Origin: Kamptonema formosum PCC 10802
Lineage (GTDB): Bacteria > Cyanobacteriota > Cyanobacteriia > Cyanobacteriales > Oscillatoriaceae
Assembly: GCF_000332335.1 (NCBI RefSeq)
Contig: NZ_KB235948.1
Location: 4,086,611-4,149,896, forward strand
Length of the DNA stretch: 63,286 nt
Direction of reading: 5' to 3'
Positions within the stretch are counted from its first letter, which is position 1; every line of letters starts with the position of its first letter. This document shows, one piece after another, positions 35,882-45,896 of the stretch. Below the pieces are notes generated by a model, which saw only the letters and a program-made list of their open reading frames with translations, had not been told where the DNA came from and did no database searches. Made by a program: the position numbers and the translations under genes.

Positions 35882-36472
35882 TCAATAAACTTTTTGCCCG
35901 ATATAATTTCCCTTGGGATTGTACTGACAAACTAAGTAGTCGTTCCCGCCGCCAGTAGCCAAAGCGCACCCCACTTCTGTGGTATTGCGCCAAATGACTT
36001 GGGTGTAGTGACCGACATCTTGCCAATTCCCACTACTGGAGACATTTGGAAAAGTGCCGGCGACGAAAAATTTCTTTTCGTTGCCCCAACTCTCTACCAT
36101 CTGCGTGAAAGAAAAAGCTCCGGCAGTCCCCATCCAGAGGTTTTCTCCATAAGAGGCAGATCCACTGTGTTTAAATTGACCTGTTGAAGCCAGTTGTTCT
36201 GCCCACTTCTGAGCCGCAGTTGCCACAGTGTCAGACCATTTTAGTGCGGGCACGCCCACTTCTTGCCGGTATTTATTGTGAGCGGCTAAAATCTCATCTT
36301 TGTTAATTGTTCGCGTGGTTTGTGCGAACAGCTGGGAGGAATCAGATATCTTTTGAGTCTTCGCTGTTGCCGGTGCCTGCGCCGCTAGATTAAAACTCGC
36401 TGTGATAGCAGCAAACCCTAAACCAATTCCAGCGGCTAGTGCCAGAAAAGTTTGCTTGTATAGTTTACGCAT
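35882..36472 (-). CDS. CAP (SCP/PR-1) domain secreted protein
   Basis: A 196-residue protein with a signal peptide (FLALAAGIGLGFAAITASFNLAAQA) and a CAP domain of about 135 residues. Motifs are AAHNKYRQEVGVPALKWSD, GENLW, GHYTQVIWRNTTEVGCA and VCQYNPKGNY. It is secreted or periplasmic; bacterial CAP proteins have varied and mostly unknown roles. ATG 36472 follows a GAGGAG site. It appears to be a single-gene unit. Confidence 0.93.
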   Translation of the reverse strand: MRKLYKQTFLALAAGIGLGFAAITASFNLAAQAPATAKTQKISDSSQLFAQTTRTINKDEILAAHNKYRQEVGVPALKWSDTVATAAQKWAEQLASTGQFKHSGSASYGENLWMGTAGAFSFTQMVESWGNEKKFFVAGTFPNVSSSGNWQDVGHYTQVIWRNTTEVGCALATGGGNDYLVCQYNPKGNYIGQKVY

Positions 36473-36645
36473 GATGGATAACTCCTCACTAATGAGATGT
36501 GTGCGGATCTGATTGCGCCTAACAGGTTTGTGGCCATAAATCAGGAAACTTTAACAAACCTGTTTTTCCCTTGTTACCAGCCTGAAGCTGAGAACGATAA
36601 CTCGCCGGCTCTGCCGGCAGATGATCGAGCGGACTAATGTATGTT

Positions 36646-37149
36646 TTATTTTCCCCCCTTACTGCTAACATCTGAAAGCTGATTGCCCACAACTTCCTGC
36701 AGCAAGCCGTCACAGGCATCAAAAAGCAAATCGATGACTTGATTAAATCCCTCTGGCCCGCCATAGTAGGGGTCGGGGACTTCCTGGAGGTCATGGTGCG
36801 TGCAAAAGTCGCACATCATGCGCACTTTGTCGCGATATTTGCCGGCGGGGTCAAGGTAAAGAATATCCCGGTAATTCTCCCGATCCATCGCCAGAATTAA
36901 ATCAAATTTCTCAAAATCTGATTTTTGGAACTGGCGAGCTTCACCGGTGAAGGTCATTCCCCGCGCAATGGCGGCGGCGACCATGCGCCGGTCGGGGGGG
37001 CGGCCAATGTGATAGCCGCCGGTGCCGGCGGAGTCGCAGACAATCCGGTCGCTGAGATTAGCTTGCTCAATCAAGTGATTCATGATATTCTCAGCTGCCG
37101 GTGAGCGGCAAATATTGCCGAGGCAAACAAACAGGAGCTTGTAGGGCAT
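36646..37149 (-). CDS. Low-molecular-weight protein-tyrosine phosphatase
   Basis: A 167-residue phosphatase that removes phosphate from tyrosine via a cysteinyl intermediate. The P-loop is Cys9-LGNI-C-Arg15-S at the N-terminus, and the general acid is in the VPDPYYGG loop. It is cytoplasmic. The start is ATG. It may act on tyrosine kinases of exopolysaccharide export or on other signalling proteins, but no partner gene is adjacent. Confidence 0.95.
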   Translation of the reverse strand: MPYKLLFVCLGNICRSPAAENIMNHLIEQANLSDRIVCDSAGTGGYHIGRPPDRRMVAAAIARGMTFTGEARQFQKSDFEKFDLILAMDRENYRDILYLDPAGKYRDKVRMMCDFCTHHDLQEVPDPYYGGPEGFNQVIDLLFDACDGLLQEVVGNQLSDVSSKGGK

Positions 37150-37502
37150 CAGGGATTCTTGCGCTTTGTACAGTAGAAAGTCCGCACAATTCCTGTCAGC
37201 GAGGCGACAAACACCGCCTCGGGCTGTCTCGTAGCGGACTGTCTTCTATCTTAAGATAGAAAGAAACCAAGGTTAAATTCTGCAACTAATTTGTCCTATA
37301 AACGTTAAGAAAGCCGGTTTCTTAAAGAAACCGGCTTTCTCGCCGCGCGGGGTTTTCCCACTCTCCCCGAAAATAAGAGAAGCCGGCGGCTGACTTGCCC
37401 TTATCACAAAATGGAGGCTTTGTCAACTGCCGCCAGGCAAATTATCCAGCAAGCGTGCCGGTGTTCAACCGCTAGGGAGCCCAGCCACTTTGTGAAAGGA
37501 AA
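37150..37502. other. Non-coding gap with a strong palindrome
   Basis: About 350 bases with a 15-bp stem hairpin at 37308-37340. No gene is seen. Confidence 0.6.
37308..37340. repeat. Perfect AGAAAGCCGGTTTCT palindrome
   Basis: 15-base arms at 37308-37322 and 37326-37340 with a three-base loop. It is a member of the dispersed AGAAACCCGG family and could serve as a transcript end for ybaB. Confidence 0.85.
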
Positions 37503-37847
37503 TTACAGACCCGGGAGGTTGAGTCCCCCTGTGAGTTCTTCCATGCGCTCCCGCATCGTGGCGGTGGATTTGTTGTAGGCATCTTTCATCGCCGCCAAGA
37601 CGAGTTCAGAAACCACGTCCGCTCCTTCTCCCAGCGCATCTGGTGAAACTTCCACCCCACGGGGTTCTTGGTTCCCACTCAGGTAAATCTTGACCAAACC
37701 GCCACCGGCTTGTCCCTCGATTTCCATTTGGTCGAGTTCTTCCTGGAGCTTTTTCGCTCCTTCTTGTACCTGCTGGGCTTTCTTAAAAGCTTCGGTCAGC
37801 TCTTTCATTTTCCCCAGACCGAAGCCAAATCCCTGTCCTTTTGTCAT
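37503..37847 (-). CDS. ybaB: YbaB/EbfC nucleoid-associated protein
   Basis: A 114-residue small DNA-binding protein. The coiled helix [29 protein letters not shown] is followed by the [31 protein letters not shown] core typical of YbaB/EbfC dimers. It is thought to help organise DNA. It sits downstream of murC-murB on the same strand, separated by 411 bases. Confidence 0.94.
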   Translation of the reverse strand: MTKGQGFGFGLGKMKELTEAFKKAQQVQEGAKKLQEELDQMEIEGQAGGGLVKIYLSGNQEPRGVEVSPDALGEGADVVSELVLAAMKDAYNKSTATMRERMEELTGGLNLPGL

Positions 37848-38258
37848 AATTCCTTGACTCTGTATCGATTAGGCTTGTTTTTGACAGACTCTCATCTAAG
37901 CGCTGGGCGCTTGCAGCGGGCTGATAGACCGGTCGAGTGTGAGCGACCAGCTCGTTCTCACCGGCGCATGGGTGGGGGCAGCGTGAACTGGCACGCCAGC
38001 GCGGACTCCCTGCGATTTTACCAGAGAGCGAGGTGCGGGCGACCGACGGGTGCTACAGATAACCATCTTATCAATTGCGACTGCCCCTAGGAGAAGGACA
38101 GGCGAAATGTCACCGAAAAAGCCAAGAGTGAAAAGTGACCGCCACAAACGGCGCTAACTTTTCACTCTTGACAGAAATGGTCCCCCGCCGCACCGGCGCA
38201 GCCGCCGGCACTGTCAGCCAGCTCAGCTGCGAGTCACGGCGCGAATGGCGCGAGATGG
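37848..38258. other. Gap between murB and ybaB with a hairpin
   Basis: About 410 bases with no gene. It contains a perfect 14-bp inverted repeat at 38123-38170. Confidence 0.6.
38123..38170 (-). terminator. Probable terminator downstream of murB
   Basis: CAAGAGTGAAAAGT (38123-38136) pairs with ACTTTTCACTCTTG (38157-38170), with an inner CGCC/GGCG stem. On the minus strand it is followed by GCTTTTTC. It lies about 90 bases after the murB stop. Confidence 0.5.
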
Positions 38259-39263
38259 TTAAATCGGTTGAAATTCTCCGATGATCTTAACTTCTGGTTC
38301 TAAAAGCAGAGACCACTGCTTTTCCACCTGCTCCTGAACGTAGCGGATCAGCTGGAAGATGTCGCTGGCTTTCGCCCCACCACAGTTGACAATAAAATTA
38401 GCGTGGCGCTGGGCGACTTGGGCACCGCCTATCTGGTAGCCCTTCAGGCCGGTGTGTTCAATTAACCAGCCGGCTTTGTGGGGAGTGGGATTGCGGAAGA
38501 CACTGCCACAGCTGGGCAAGTGATAGGGTTGGGAGTTCTGCCGCTGCTTGAGATGGTGTTCCGTTTCCGCCATCACCTTAGCGGGATCAGCGCCGGGGCG
38601 CAGCTGGAACGTCGCCTGGGTGACCAGGCGATTGCCGCCTTGCAGCACCGAGGTGCGGTAGCGGTAGCCCAGGTCTGGAGGGGTGAGAATTTCAACCCTG
38701 CCGTCAGGATTGAGGACGTGGGTGTTCACCAAGATATCTGCAGCGCAGCTGTGGTGGGCACCGGCATTCATCACCACAGCGCCGCCAACGGTGCCGGGAA
38801 TGCCAACCGCCCACTCCAGCCCTTGCCAGCCGCGCTCAGCAGCTTGCCAAGCGAGGCGGACGAGAGGTTCGCCGGCAGCCACCGTCACCGTGCCGGTTTC
38901 GGCATCGAAGTGGGTGTGGCGCAGGTAGCGAGTGCAGATCGTCAGCCCGGGGAGCCCCCGATCGCTGACGAGCAAATTGGAGCCGGCACCTAAAACCGTC
39001 ACTGGCAGCCCTTCAGAGAGCCCCCAGTAGAAACCCGCTTGCAAATCTTCCAAGCGGCGGGGAGCGAGATACCACTCAGCCGGCCCGCCCACGCGATAGG
39101 ACGTTAAAGTCGCCAAAGGCACCCCGTACTTGATCTGGCAATCCGTTCCGGGCAGGGAAATTGGAGAGCGTTTCAGCGTCTCTTGTTTCAAAAAATTGGC
39201 CTCCGGAGTGGCGAGCGCACCAGAAGCGTTGAGGGCAACAGCAGGATCGTAGGAGAGAGTCAT
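38259..39263 (-). CDS. murB: UDP-N-acetylenolpyruvoylglucosamine reductase
   Basis: A 334-residue FAD enzyme that reduces UDP-GlcNAc-enolpyruvate to UDP-MurNAc in peptidoglycan synthesis. FAD-binding motifs are [33 protein letters not shown] and the catalytic [10 protein letters not shown]. It follows murC by 100 bases on the same strand. The first 37 residues before [20 protein letters not shown] are variable. Confidence 0.96.
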   Translation of the reverse strand: MTLSYDPAVALNASGALATPEANFLKQETLKRSPISLPGTDCQIKYGVPLATLTSYRVGGPAEWYLAPRRLEDLQAGFYWGLSEGLPVTVLGAGSNLLVSDRGLPGLTICTRYLRHTHFDAETGTVTVAAGEPLVRLAWQAAERGWQGLEWAVGIPGTVGGAVVMNAGAHHSCAADILVNTHVLNPDGRVEILTPPDLGYRYRTSVLQGGNRLVTQATFQLRPGADPAKVMAETEHHLKQRQNSQPYHLPSCGSVFRNPTPHKAGWLIEHTGLKGYQIGGAQVAQRHANFIVNCGGAKASDIFQLIRYVQEQVEKQWSLLLEPEVKIIGEFQPI

Positions 39264-39363
39264 GATAATCCCAATGCTTGAATTCTTATAGACCTACTTT
39301 AAAAGTTGGTCAAAGAGATTTGGTTCAGGTTGTCTTAGCGGACTTGCAGCCTGCGCCTTTCGG

Positions 39364-40923
39364 TTAGGCCGGATATCGGTTTTCCCCAGCTATGTGCCGC
39401 TCAGCGGTTTGATAAAAGGCCATTACCTCTGGAATTACCTGATTCAAGTTGCCCGCTCCCAGAAACAGGGCGATGTCACCCGGAAGCAGCGTTTCAGTCA
39501 GGAATGCAGAGACTGACTTGAGGGAAGGTTGATAGTGCACCTGGGGGTGGACAGAAGCAATCAAATCTGCAACTAGCTGGCCGCTGACTTGGCCCAAGTC
39601 GGGCTCACCGGCGCTGTAAATATCTGTGATCGCAACGATGTCGGCATCGTCAAAAGACTCGGCGAATTCATGCAAAAATGCCAGGGTGCGGCTGTAGCGG
39701 TGGGGTTGAAAGATCGCCACAACTCGCCGCCCGGCAGTTAACCCCTGCCCTCTGGCGTGCAGGCGAGCCGCTGCCAGGGTGGCGCGGATTTCGCTGGGGT
39801 GGTGGGCGTAGTCATCCACAAACAGGATGCCGCTGCACTCGCCCCGATGCTCAAAGCGGCGGCGAGCCCCCTCGAAGGTGTGCAGCCCCTGAGCGATCGC
39901 GGAAAAGTCTAAGCCGAGCTTTCGACCGACTGCCACTGCAGCCAGGGCGTTGCTGAGGTTGTGCTGGCCGAGCACCTGCAAGTTCAGCTGGCCGAGAATT
40001 TCTCCGCGCTCCCAAATCCTAGCCGTGGTGCCGTCAGACCGGTATGCCACGCAATCTGCGGTGTAGTCAGCGCCCGAATTTGGATCGAGGCTGTAGCTAA
40101 TTGCCGGTTTGAGGCGGTCGCGGACGGTGGGGCAGTCGATGGAGCCCACCACCGTCTCACAGTTTTGGGCGAACACCTGGAAGGTGGAGATCACCTGCTC
40201 CAGGGAAGAGTAGTGGTCTGGGTGATCGTGCTCGATGTTCGTCACAACGCCGATCAGGGCGGCGAGCTTGACGAGAGATCCATCCGACTCATCCGCCTCT
40301 GCCACCAGATAGGGCCCTTCTCCGAGACGGGCATTTCCTTCCCAGGCACTCACCTCTCCTCCCACGACTACCGTTGGGTCGAGGCCGGCATGGAGCAGCA
40401 GATACCCAATCATGCTGCTGGTGGTGGTTTTACCGTGGGTGCCGGCGACGGCGACGCTCTGATAATTCTGAATCAGGGCGGCCAGCAAATCGGACCGGTG
40501 AAAAATTGGGCATCCCAACTCCAGGGCGGCTCGATACTCGGAGTTAGCCGGATTGATGGCTGTTGAGCAGATTACCTGCGGCGAGTATGCCTGTGCTGGT
40601 TTTGCGCCGCCGCACCGGCCTGAGTGCCTCAAAGTTTCAGCTGTCTCACCGGCCAGTTCCCCCTGACGGGCGGCCACTGCGGCCAAGACTTCTCCCTCGG
40701 CCTCCCCTGCCGGCTGAAATGCTTTTAAATTGCTTGCGTCCTGACGCCAAAAGATATGAGCGCCGATTTGCTGCAACCGCTGAGTAATGTGGCTGGAGCG
40801 AAGATCCGAGCCATACACAGGCAGCTGACGCTTAGCCAGAATATAGGCGAGGGCTGACATTCCAATTCCGCCAATTCCGATGAAATGGAATGGCCTGCCG
40901 CTGAAATCCACAGATGTCGGCAT
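39364..40923 (-). CDS. murC: UDP-N-acetylmuramate-L-alanine ligase
   Basis: A 519-residue ATP-dependent ligase that adds L-Ala to UDP-MurNAc in the cytoplasm. Motifs are FHFIGIGGIGMSALAYILA at the N-terminus, the ATP loop VAGTHGKTTTSSM, and VDDYAHHPSEIRAT. ATG 40923 is chosen because AAGGAG lies six bases upstream; an in-frame start at 40944 lacks this. An Ala/Gly/Glu-rich stretch of about 45 residues (AGEAEGEVLAAVAARQGE onward) sits between NLKAF and VICSTAI, longer than I would expect and probably a surface loop. murC-murB look like one operon. Confidence 0.96.
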   Translation of the reverse strand: MPTSVDFSGRPFHFIGIGGIGMSALAYILAKRQLPVYGSDLRSSHITQRLQQIGAHIFWRQDASNLKAFQPAGEAEGEVLAAVAARQGELAGETAETLRHSGRCGGAKPAQAYSPQVICSTAINPANSEYRAALELGCPIFHRSDLLAALIQNYQSVAVAGTHGKTTTSSMIGYLLLHAGLDPTVVVGGEVSAWEGNARLGEGPYLVAEADESDGSLVKLAALIGVVTNIEHDHPDHYSSLEQVISTFQVFAQNCETVVGSIDCPTVRDRLKPAISYSLDPNSGADYTADCVAYRSDGTTARIWERGEILGQLNLQVLGQHNLSNALAAVAVGRKLGLDFSAIAQGLHTFEGARRRFEHRGECSGILFVDDYAHHPSEIRATLAAARLHARGQGLTAGRRVVAIFQPHRYSRTLAFLHEFAESFDDADIVAITDIYSAGEPDLGQVSGQLVADLIASVHPQVHYQPSLKSVSAFLTETLLPGDIALFLGAGNLNQVIPEVMAFYQTAERHIAGENRYPA

Positions 40924-42306
40924 ATTTAGCTCCTTACACACCACACCACGCCAATGACACGCGATATCATATCAAGAATTTCTTTTTTGCGATACAGCCC
41001 TCAAGAAAATTTGCGTAATTTCCCCTAGGCTGTTTGGGCCGATCCAGACAGGCGACTGCGCTGGAAACTGCGATTCTTTGATTATTATTTATCTATCCTG
41101 CGACTCTGTATATCTTTAGGTTCTAAATACATGGCTCCTCCAGCCTTTTCCTGACAAACTGCGGGTTCCGCTGGCTGCCGCGACTTAGCCTTTGAGCTGT
41201 CTCGACACCCATCTTAACGGCGACTGACACGACTGTCCAACAATCCAGCCTGACTTGAGCTTTCAGGCTAACAATTTAATGCGCCACGGGAACCGCCGCA
41301 CTCGCGACGAAAGCCTTCTGGCTTTCCCCGGCGTTGAATCTTTCAGTTGCCTGCCGGCAAAATTAATTTTTTTACGCTTGCTTAATTTCCTTATCCCCCC
41401 AGGCGAGATCGGGGCCCCCGCTTGGCCTGCTGGCTGCCCGCTCGCCATTATACTGGTCAGGCTCCCGATTTTCCTCTGCCGGGCGAGAGGGACGCCAGAT
41501 TGTATTAAAATTAATTAAGCGGATTTCATGTCAGGTCGCAGCGCTGCGGCTATGTCTCCTTCCCCGGACGGTTTTGGCGCGCCTCAAATGGCCATTTGAG
41601 CCGGCTTGTGGCGGAAGCTGGCTGGAATCCGCTGGCTGGGGCGAGGCCAATCTGGGTTGGCCACAGCCCCCGCTGCCACTTTTGCCATCGCCCCAAGGTT
41701 TAAGGCCAACCTCGGGGCGAATGTTCGCCACACCGGCACTCTTGGGTGCCCCAGGAGAGCCGGTGCAATGTCCAGCGCTCTCCGCACGACCCATCGCACC
41801 GGCCCTGTCCTGGGCCACCGGCACCCCACGCGCTCTCGGCGGTAGCGGCCCACAGGCCCCCCCACACGAACAGCTGGCGCAGATGCGCTGTCAACTTCAC
41901 CATGATGGCACCGGCGTCCAGGAACTCTCGGCGGCTCTCTCTCAAATCCGGTTAATTGCTTTTCATGTTTTGCCAAGTGGCCAAAACCCCTGAAGATGAT
42001 GCTGGCAAGAATTTTAACGGATGGAAGCCGCAAGAGAATATAAAATAAATATAAAATTTGTAAAATTTAAGGCGGCTGGGAATGGCCGGCAGGCCCAGAC
42101 TCGGGCCTTGTGGGGGGGGGCCGGTGCTGCCGGTTGGGCCAGGGCCGACGTCGTGGAGGAAGCAGTTTGAGGGACTGACAGCCGGGATTGGGGAAATGGG
42201 GATCGGGGAAATTTTACCTGAGATCGGGGGGAAAGATTGTACACCCTTCGCGATATGATGTGGGGATTACCGGGTATTTGTTTAATTACACAGAGGGCAA
42301 GACGCA
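40924..42306. other. 1.4-kb divergent region between murC and gap2
   Basis: No gene could be supported. 40980-41500 is AT-richer; 41530-42000 is GC-rich with several overlapping frames of unusual composition. A minus-strand frame at 41700-41945 begins with a weak signal-peptide-like stretch (FVWGGLWAATAESAWGA) and could be a decayed gene, with low confidence. A perfect 18-bp palindrome lies at 41583-41600. Confidence 0.4.
41583..41600. repeat. Perfect 18-bp palindrome
   Basis: CTCAAATGGCCATTTGAG with no loop. It could be a regulator site or the remnant of a mobile element. Confidence 0.8.
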
Positions 42307-43326
42307 GTGATAAGAGTCGCGATCAACGGTTTTGGGCGCATTGGACGTAACTTCATGCGCTGCTGGCTTGGCAGAACTAACAGCCAACTCGATCTCGTTG
42401 GTATCAACGACACTTCCGATCCAAAAACCAACGCTCACTTGCTGAAGTATGACACGATGCTGGGGACGTTGAAGGATGTGGACATCAAGGCTGATGACAA
42501 TTCCATCACCGTCAACGGCCATACAGTCAAATGCGTTTCGGATCGCAACCCCTTAAACTTGCCCTGGGCGGAATGGGGAATTGACTTGATCATTGAAGCC
42601 ACCGGCGTGTTTGTTGACACTCCCGGCGCATCTAAGCATATGCAAGCAGGGGCGAAAAAGGTGCTGATCACGGCTCCCGGCAAGGGTTCCGACATCGGCA
42701 CCTACGTCATGGGCGTCAACGATAAAGACTACGAACACGACAAGCACAGCGTCCTGAGCAACGCCAGCTGCACGACTAACTGTCTGGCACCGGTGGTTAA
42801 GGTGATCCACGAAAACTTCGGGATTATCAAAGGCACGATGACCACCACCCACAGCTACACCGGCGACCAGCGGCTGCTGGACGCCAGCCACCGGGATGTC
42901 CGGCGGGCGCGGGCTGCGGCGATGAATATTGTGCCCACCTCCACCGGCGCTGCCAAAGCGGTGGCTCTGGTAATCCCTGAAATGAAGGGCAAACTCAATG
43001 GTATTGCCATGCGGGTGCCCACCCCCAACGTGTCGGTCGTGGACTTTGTGGCTCAGGTCGAGAAAAAGACCTTCGTTGAGGAGGTCAATCAAGCCCTGCA
43101 GCACGCTGCTGAAGGCCCAATGAAAGGCATTCTGGAATACAGCGATCTGGAGCTGGTTTCCTGTGACTATCGCGGTCACGATGCCTCATCAATCGTGGAC
43201 GCCAGCCTGACGATGGTGATGGATGGCGACATGGTTAAGGTTGTCTCTTGGTACGACAACGAGTGGGGCTACAGCCAGCGGGTTGTTGATCTGGCTGAAC
43301 TGGTGGCTCAGAAGTGGCCTAAATAA
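42307..43326 (+). CDS. gap2: Glyceraldehyde-3-phosphate dehydrogenase, photosynthetic type
   Basis: A 339-residue NAD(P)-dependent GAPDH. The N-terminal Rossmann motif is [11 protein letters not shown], the catalytic Cys155 is in SNASCTTNC and the catalytic His is in [10 protein letters not shown]. The [16 protein letters not shown] segment is typical of the Gap2 enzyme that runs the Calvin cycle reduction step in cyanobacteria and chloroplasts. The start is GTG 42307, as expected from the family N-terminus. It is convergent with thiL. Confidence 0.96.
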   Translation: MIRVAINGFGRIGRNFMRCWLGRTNSQLDLVGINDTSDPKTNAHLLKYDTMLGTLKDVDIKADDNSITVNGHTVKCVSDRNPLNLPWAEWGIDLIIEATGVFVDTPGASKHMQAGAKKVLITAPGKGSDIGTYVMGVNDKDYEHDKHSVLSNASCTTNCLAPVVKVIHENFGIIKGTMTTTHSYTGDQRLLDASHRDVRRARAAAMNIVPTSTGAAKAVALVIPEMKGKLNGIAMRVPTPNVSVVDFVAQVEKKTFVEEVNQALQHAAEGPMKGILEYSDLELVSCDYRGHDASSIVDASLTMVMDGDMVKVVSWYDNEWGYSQRVVDLAELVAQKWPK

Positions 43327-43377
43327 CAGTGCCTTCGTTCCCAGTAGGGGCGCACCGGCTGTGATTGGTGTCAAGTT

Positions 43378-43470
43378 AAGATCCGGGCGATTGAAATCGC
43401 GGCTATACACTTAAGCTCCCGGCGATTGAAATCGCGGCTACACAAACCAAGTCCGCCTGCGCGGACTTAA
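43378..43470. repeat. GCGATTGAAATCGC / GCGGGCTT-type dispersed repeat
   Basis: Two copies of GGCGATTGAAATCGCGGCTA, then an AAGTCCGC/GCGGACTT hairpin. Related copies lie near 45.5, 52.4, 52.9, 59.35, 59.5 and 63.2 kb. Confidence 0.85.
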
Positions 43471-43538
43471 GAGAAGAGCGGGACTTGACACAGATGAATG
43501 GCTGTTCGCCCCTACCGCCCGGGAACGAGACAATACTT

Positions 43539-44549
43539 TCAAAAATGCTGAAAGCCCCGGCTGAGCGTCAGTTGCTCGTCGGGATTTTTGCGTGTGCTGT
43601 CTGCTAGCCAGACACCAGCTTCTGTTGTGGTCCTCCCCACTATCGCCGCACCGGCACCGAGTTTCATTATAAATCTCTCGGCGGCTCCCACCGGCAAGCA
43701 CAGCACCAGTTCAAAGTCTTCTCCCCCGTACATAGCCCACTCCAGCGCGCGCTCTGCGGATACCAGGCGGCTGAGTGCGGGCGGTACGGGAATTTTGCTG
43801 CGCTCAATTCTGGCTCCCACTCCGCTGGCTTGGCAGATTTGCAGGATGGCGTCTGCTAGGCCATCGCTGCTGTCCATGCCGGCCACTCGTGGGGAGTCGC
43901 CGGTGGCATACCACAAAAAAGGCAAACTGTCAAGCCGGGGTTTGGGGCGCTGGTGAGCTTGAATGAGGGCCTCTCGCTCCACTTGAGTGAGGTTTTGGCC
44001 GAGTTCTGGGTGGAGGAGCAATTCCAAACCGGCGCGGGAGGCTCCGTGGGAGCCGGTGACGATAATAGCGTCTCCCGGTTGGGCGGCTGAGCGGCGGATG
44101 GTGCGTTTCGGATCGGCTTGGCCAAAAGCAGTGATAGAGAGGGTGTTGACCGGCGAGCGGACGACATCGCCGCCGACGATAGCAGTATTGTACTGCTGGA
44201 GGCAGCCGGTGATTCCCTGGTAGAGGCGCTGCACCCAGCTCACAGGAGTGCTGCCGGTGACGCCCAAACCGACGGTGATCGCCAGGGGGGAGGCTCCCAT
44301 TGCCGCTAAGTCGGACAAGTTGGCGGCGGCGGCGCGCCAGCCGGCATCTTCTGGGGAGGTAGTGCGGTCGCTAAAATGCACGCCATCTACCAGCATATCA
44401 GTTGTGACGACTAAAGATTGTGCCGGTTGGATGTCAATAATTGCAGCGTCATCCCCCACGATTTCTGGGGGACAGAATTGCTGCAAGAGTTTGAGGAGTC
44501 CTTGCTCTCCGATGTCTCGAACTTGCGGGGAAGGGGATTGATTGGTCAC
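43539..44549 (-). CDS. thiL: Thiamine-monophosphate kinase
   Basis: About 336 residues. ThiL phosphorylates thiamine monophosphate to thiamine diphosphate using ATP. Motifs are VRDIGEQGLL at the N-terminus, GDDAAIID, AAANLSDLAAMGASP, and YGGEDFELVLCL near the C-terminus. The frame is open to an ATG at 44783, but that would add 78 residues unlike ThiL and overlap the next gene. GTG 44549 is preferred, though no good ribosome site precedes it. Confidence 0.92.
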   Translation of the reverse strand: MTNQSPSPQVRDIGEQGLLKLLQQFCPPEIVGDDAAIIDIQPAQSLVVTTDMLVDGVHFSDRTTSPEDAGWRAAAANLSDLAAMGASPLAITVGLGVTGSTPVSWVQRLYQGITGCLQQYNTAIVGGDVVRSPVNTLSITAFGQADPKRTIRRSAAQPGDAIIVTGSHGASRAGLELLLHPELGQNLTQVEREALIQAHQRPKPRLDSLPFLWYATGDSPRVAGMDSSDGLADAILQICQASGVGARIERSKIPVPPALSRLVSAERALEWAMYGGEDFELVLCLPVGAAERFIMKLGAGAAIVGRTTTEAGVWLADSTRKNPDEQLTLSRGFQHF

Positions 44550-44762
44550 GAGTTTTTGGGTGAGTGGGGGGGAATGAACCGCCTTAGACGCCAAGACGCC
44601 TAGAGGGGATAGAAGAGAGGCAGAGGGAAGTTCGCTCTCAGTCAAGTTTACTTTTTTAGGGTATCTTATAGGAAGATTCTGCTGTTCCGCTCTATGGCGC
44701 GGGCCAAGAGGGCAGCCAGACTCTAGTAGTGTTTTCAGTAGAGGCAAATTTTGGTGAGTTCC

Positions 44763-45419
44763 ATGCAAGTAACTACTGAACAAAATATTTATCCTTCAAG
44801 TGACGGTCAGCCGATGGCGGATAGCACAATACAGTACCAGTGGATAACCACGATTAAAGGCGGTTGTGACGCCCTGTTCAAAGACATCGAGAATGTGTTT
44901 GTCGCGGGAGATTTGCTCTGGTATCCGGTGGAGGGAAACCCGAATATCTGCCAAGCGCCCGATGTGATGGTGGTGTTTGGCAGACCCAAGGGAGACAGGA
45001 AGTATTACGGACAGTGGCTAGAGGAGAATATAGCGCCGCAAGTGGTGTTTGAGGTGCGCTCGGAAAGCGACATCCAGATAAAGATGGATAAGAAATTCGC
45101 ATTTTACAGTCGCTACGGAGTGGAGGAATATTACCTGTATGACCCAAAGGATAGGGAGTTGAGAGGGTGGCTGCGCACGGAGGGAGTGTTAGAGGTGATT
45201 GACCCAATGGCGGGGTGGGTGAGTCCGCGTTTGGGGGTGCGGTTTGAGTTGGGTAAGGAGGGGTTGGAGCTCTACACTCCCAATGGGGAACAGTTTCTTG
45301 ATTATCTGGACCTGTATGAGCTGAAGGAGTTGGAACGAGAGCAAAAGGAGTTGGCGGAACAGCGAGCGGAACGATTGGCGGCGCAGTTAAGAGCTGCTGG
45401 GATTGAACCGGAGGTGTGA
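44763..45419 (+). CDS. Uma2 family (DUF820) putative endonuclease
   Basis: About 218 residues. The PD-(D/E)XK-like Uma2 fold is suggested by APDVMVVFG, IAPQVVFEVRSESD and the FAFYSRYGVEEYYLYD segment. A charged C-terminal helix (LKELEREQKELAEQRAERLAAQLRAAG) is typical. These genes are present in dozens in cyanobacterial genomes and their role is not settled. ATG 44763 is chosen over TTG 44751. It opens the divergent strand next to thiL. Confidence 0.9.
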   Translation: MQVTTEQNIYPSSDGQPMADSTIQYQWITTIKGGCDALFKDIENVFVAGDLLWYPVEGNPNICQAPDVMVVFGRPKGDRKYYGQWLEENIAPQVVFEVRSESDIQIKMDKKFAFYSRYGVEEYYLYDPKDRELRGWLRTEGVLEVIDPMAGWVSPRLGVRFELGKEGLELYTPNGEQFLDYLDLYELKELEREQKELAEQRAERLAAQLRAAGIEPEV

Positions 45420-45451
45420 TTCCAATTTTCTTTGGGGATTAAAGAGAATAC

Positions 45452-45505
45452 GGCAGGTTGAAACCTGCCGCTATACAGACAAAGCCCGCCTGCGCGGGCT
45501 AAATT
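45452..45505. repeat. Dispersed GCCCGCCTGCGCGGGC repeat
   Basis: GGCAGGTTGAAACCTGCC palindrome, CTATACAGACAAA, then GCCCGCCTGCGCGGGC hairpin. Same layout as near 52.9, 59.35 and 63.2 kb. Confidence 0.85.
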
Positions 45506-45837
45506 GGATTGCGGTTAATTAACGTGGCATAATATAACAGGTTGGTGGCGGGAGCGTTTCTATTTGATTTGTGAAAGGGTAGAAACCGGGGAACTTCGGC
45601 GAAACCCGGTTTCTGGCTACAAACAGAGGTTTCATATTTTGAACCGCTATAAAAACCAGGTTTCTTTAAGAAATCAGGTTTTTTGGTGTTGAGGTGTGAG
45701 AGGAGTGAGGGGAGGGGGTAACACCGGCGCGGGGGGTGGGACGCAGGTGGTAGTTAGCCAATGCCGGTGGGGATTGCCGGCAATTGGGGTGTGGGCAGGT
45801 GCCGGTGGTTCGTTGAGGTGTTCCACCCTGTTGGGGG

Positions 45838-45896
45838 GTGCTGCCGGTGACTGTGCAACCGGCAGTCATGGCGAGGGGGGAGGCTGGGATTGCGGC
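45838..45896 (-). pseudogene. Short thiL-like relic
   Basis: About 59 bases resemble thiL at 44248-44306. One minus-strand frame reads AAIPASPLAMTAGCTVTGSTP against AAMGASPLAITVGLGVTGSTP in ThiL. The surrounding frame is broken. It may be a partial duplication, or chance similarity in GC-rich DNA. Confidence 0.35.

Noticed and set aside
41574-42033. Overlapping ORFs on both strands near 41.6-42.0 kb
   Set aside because: GC-rich DNA opens several frames at once; none shows a domain or a good start. A decayed gene is possible but not shown.
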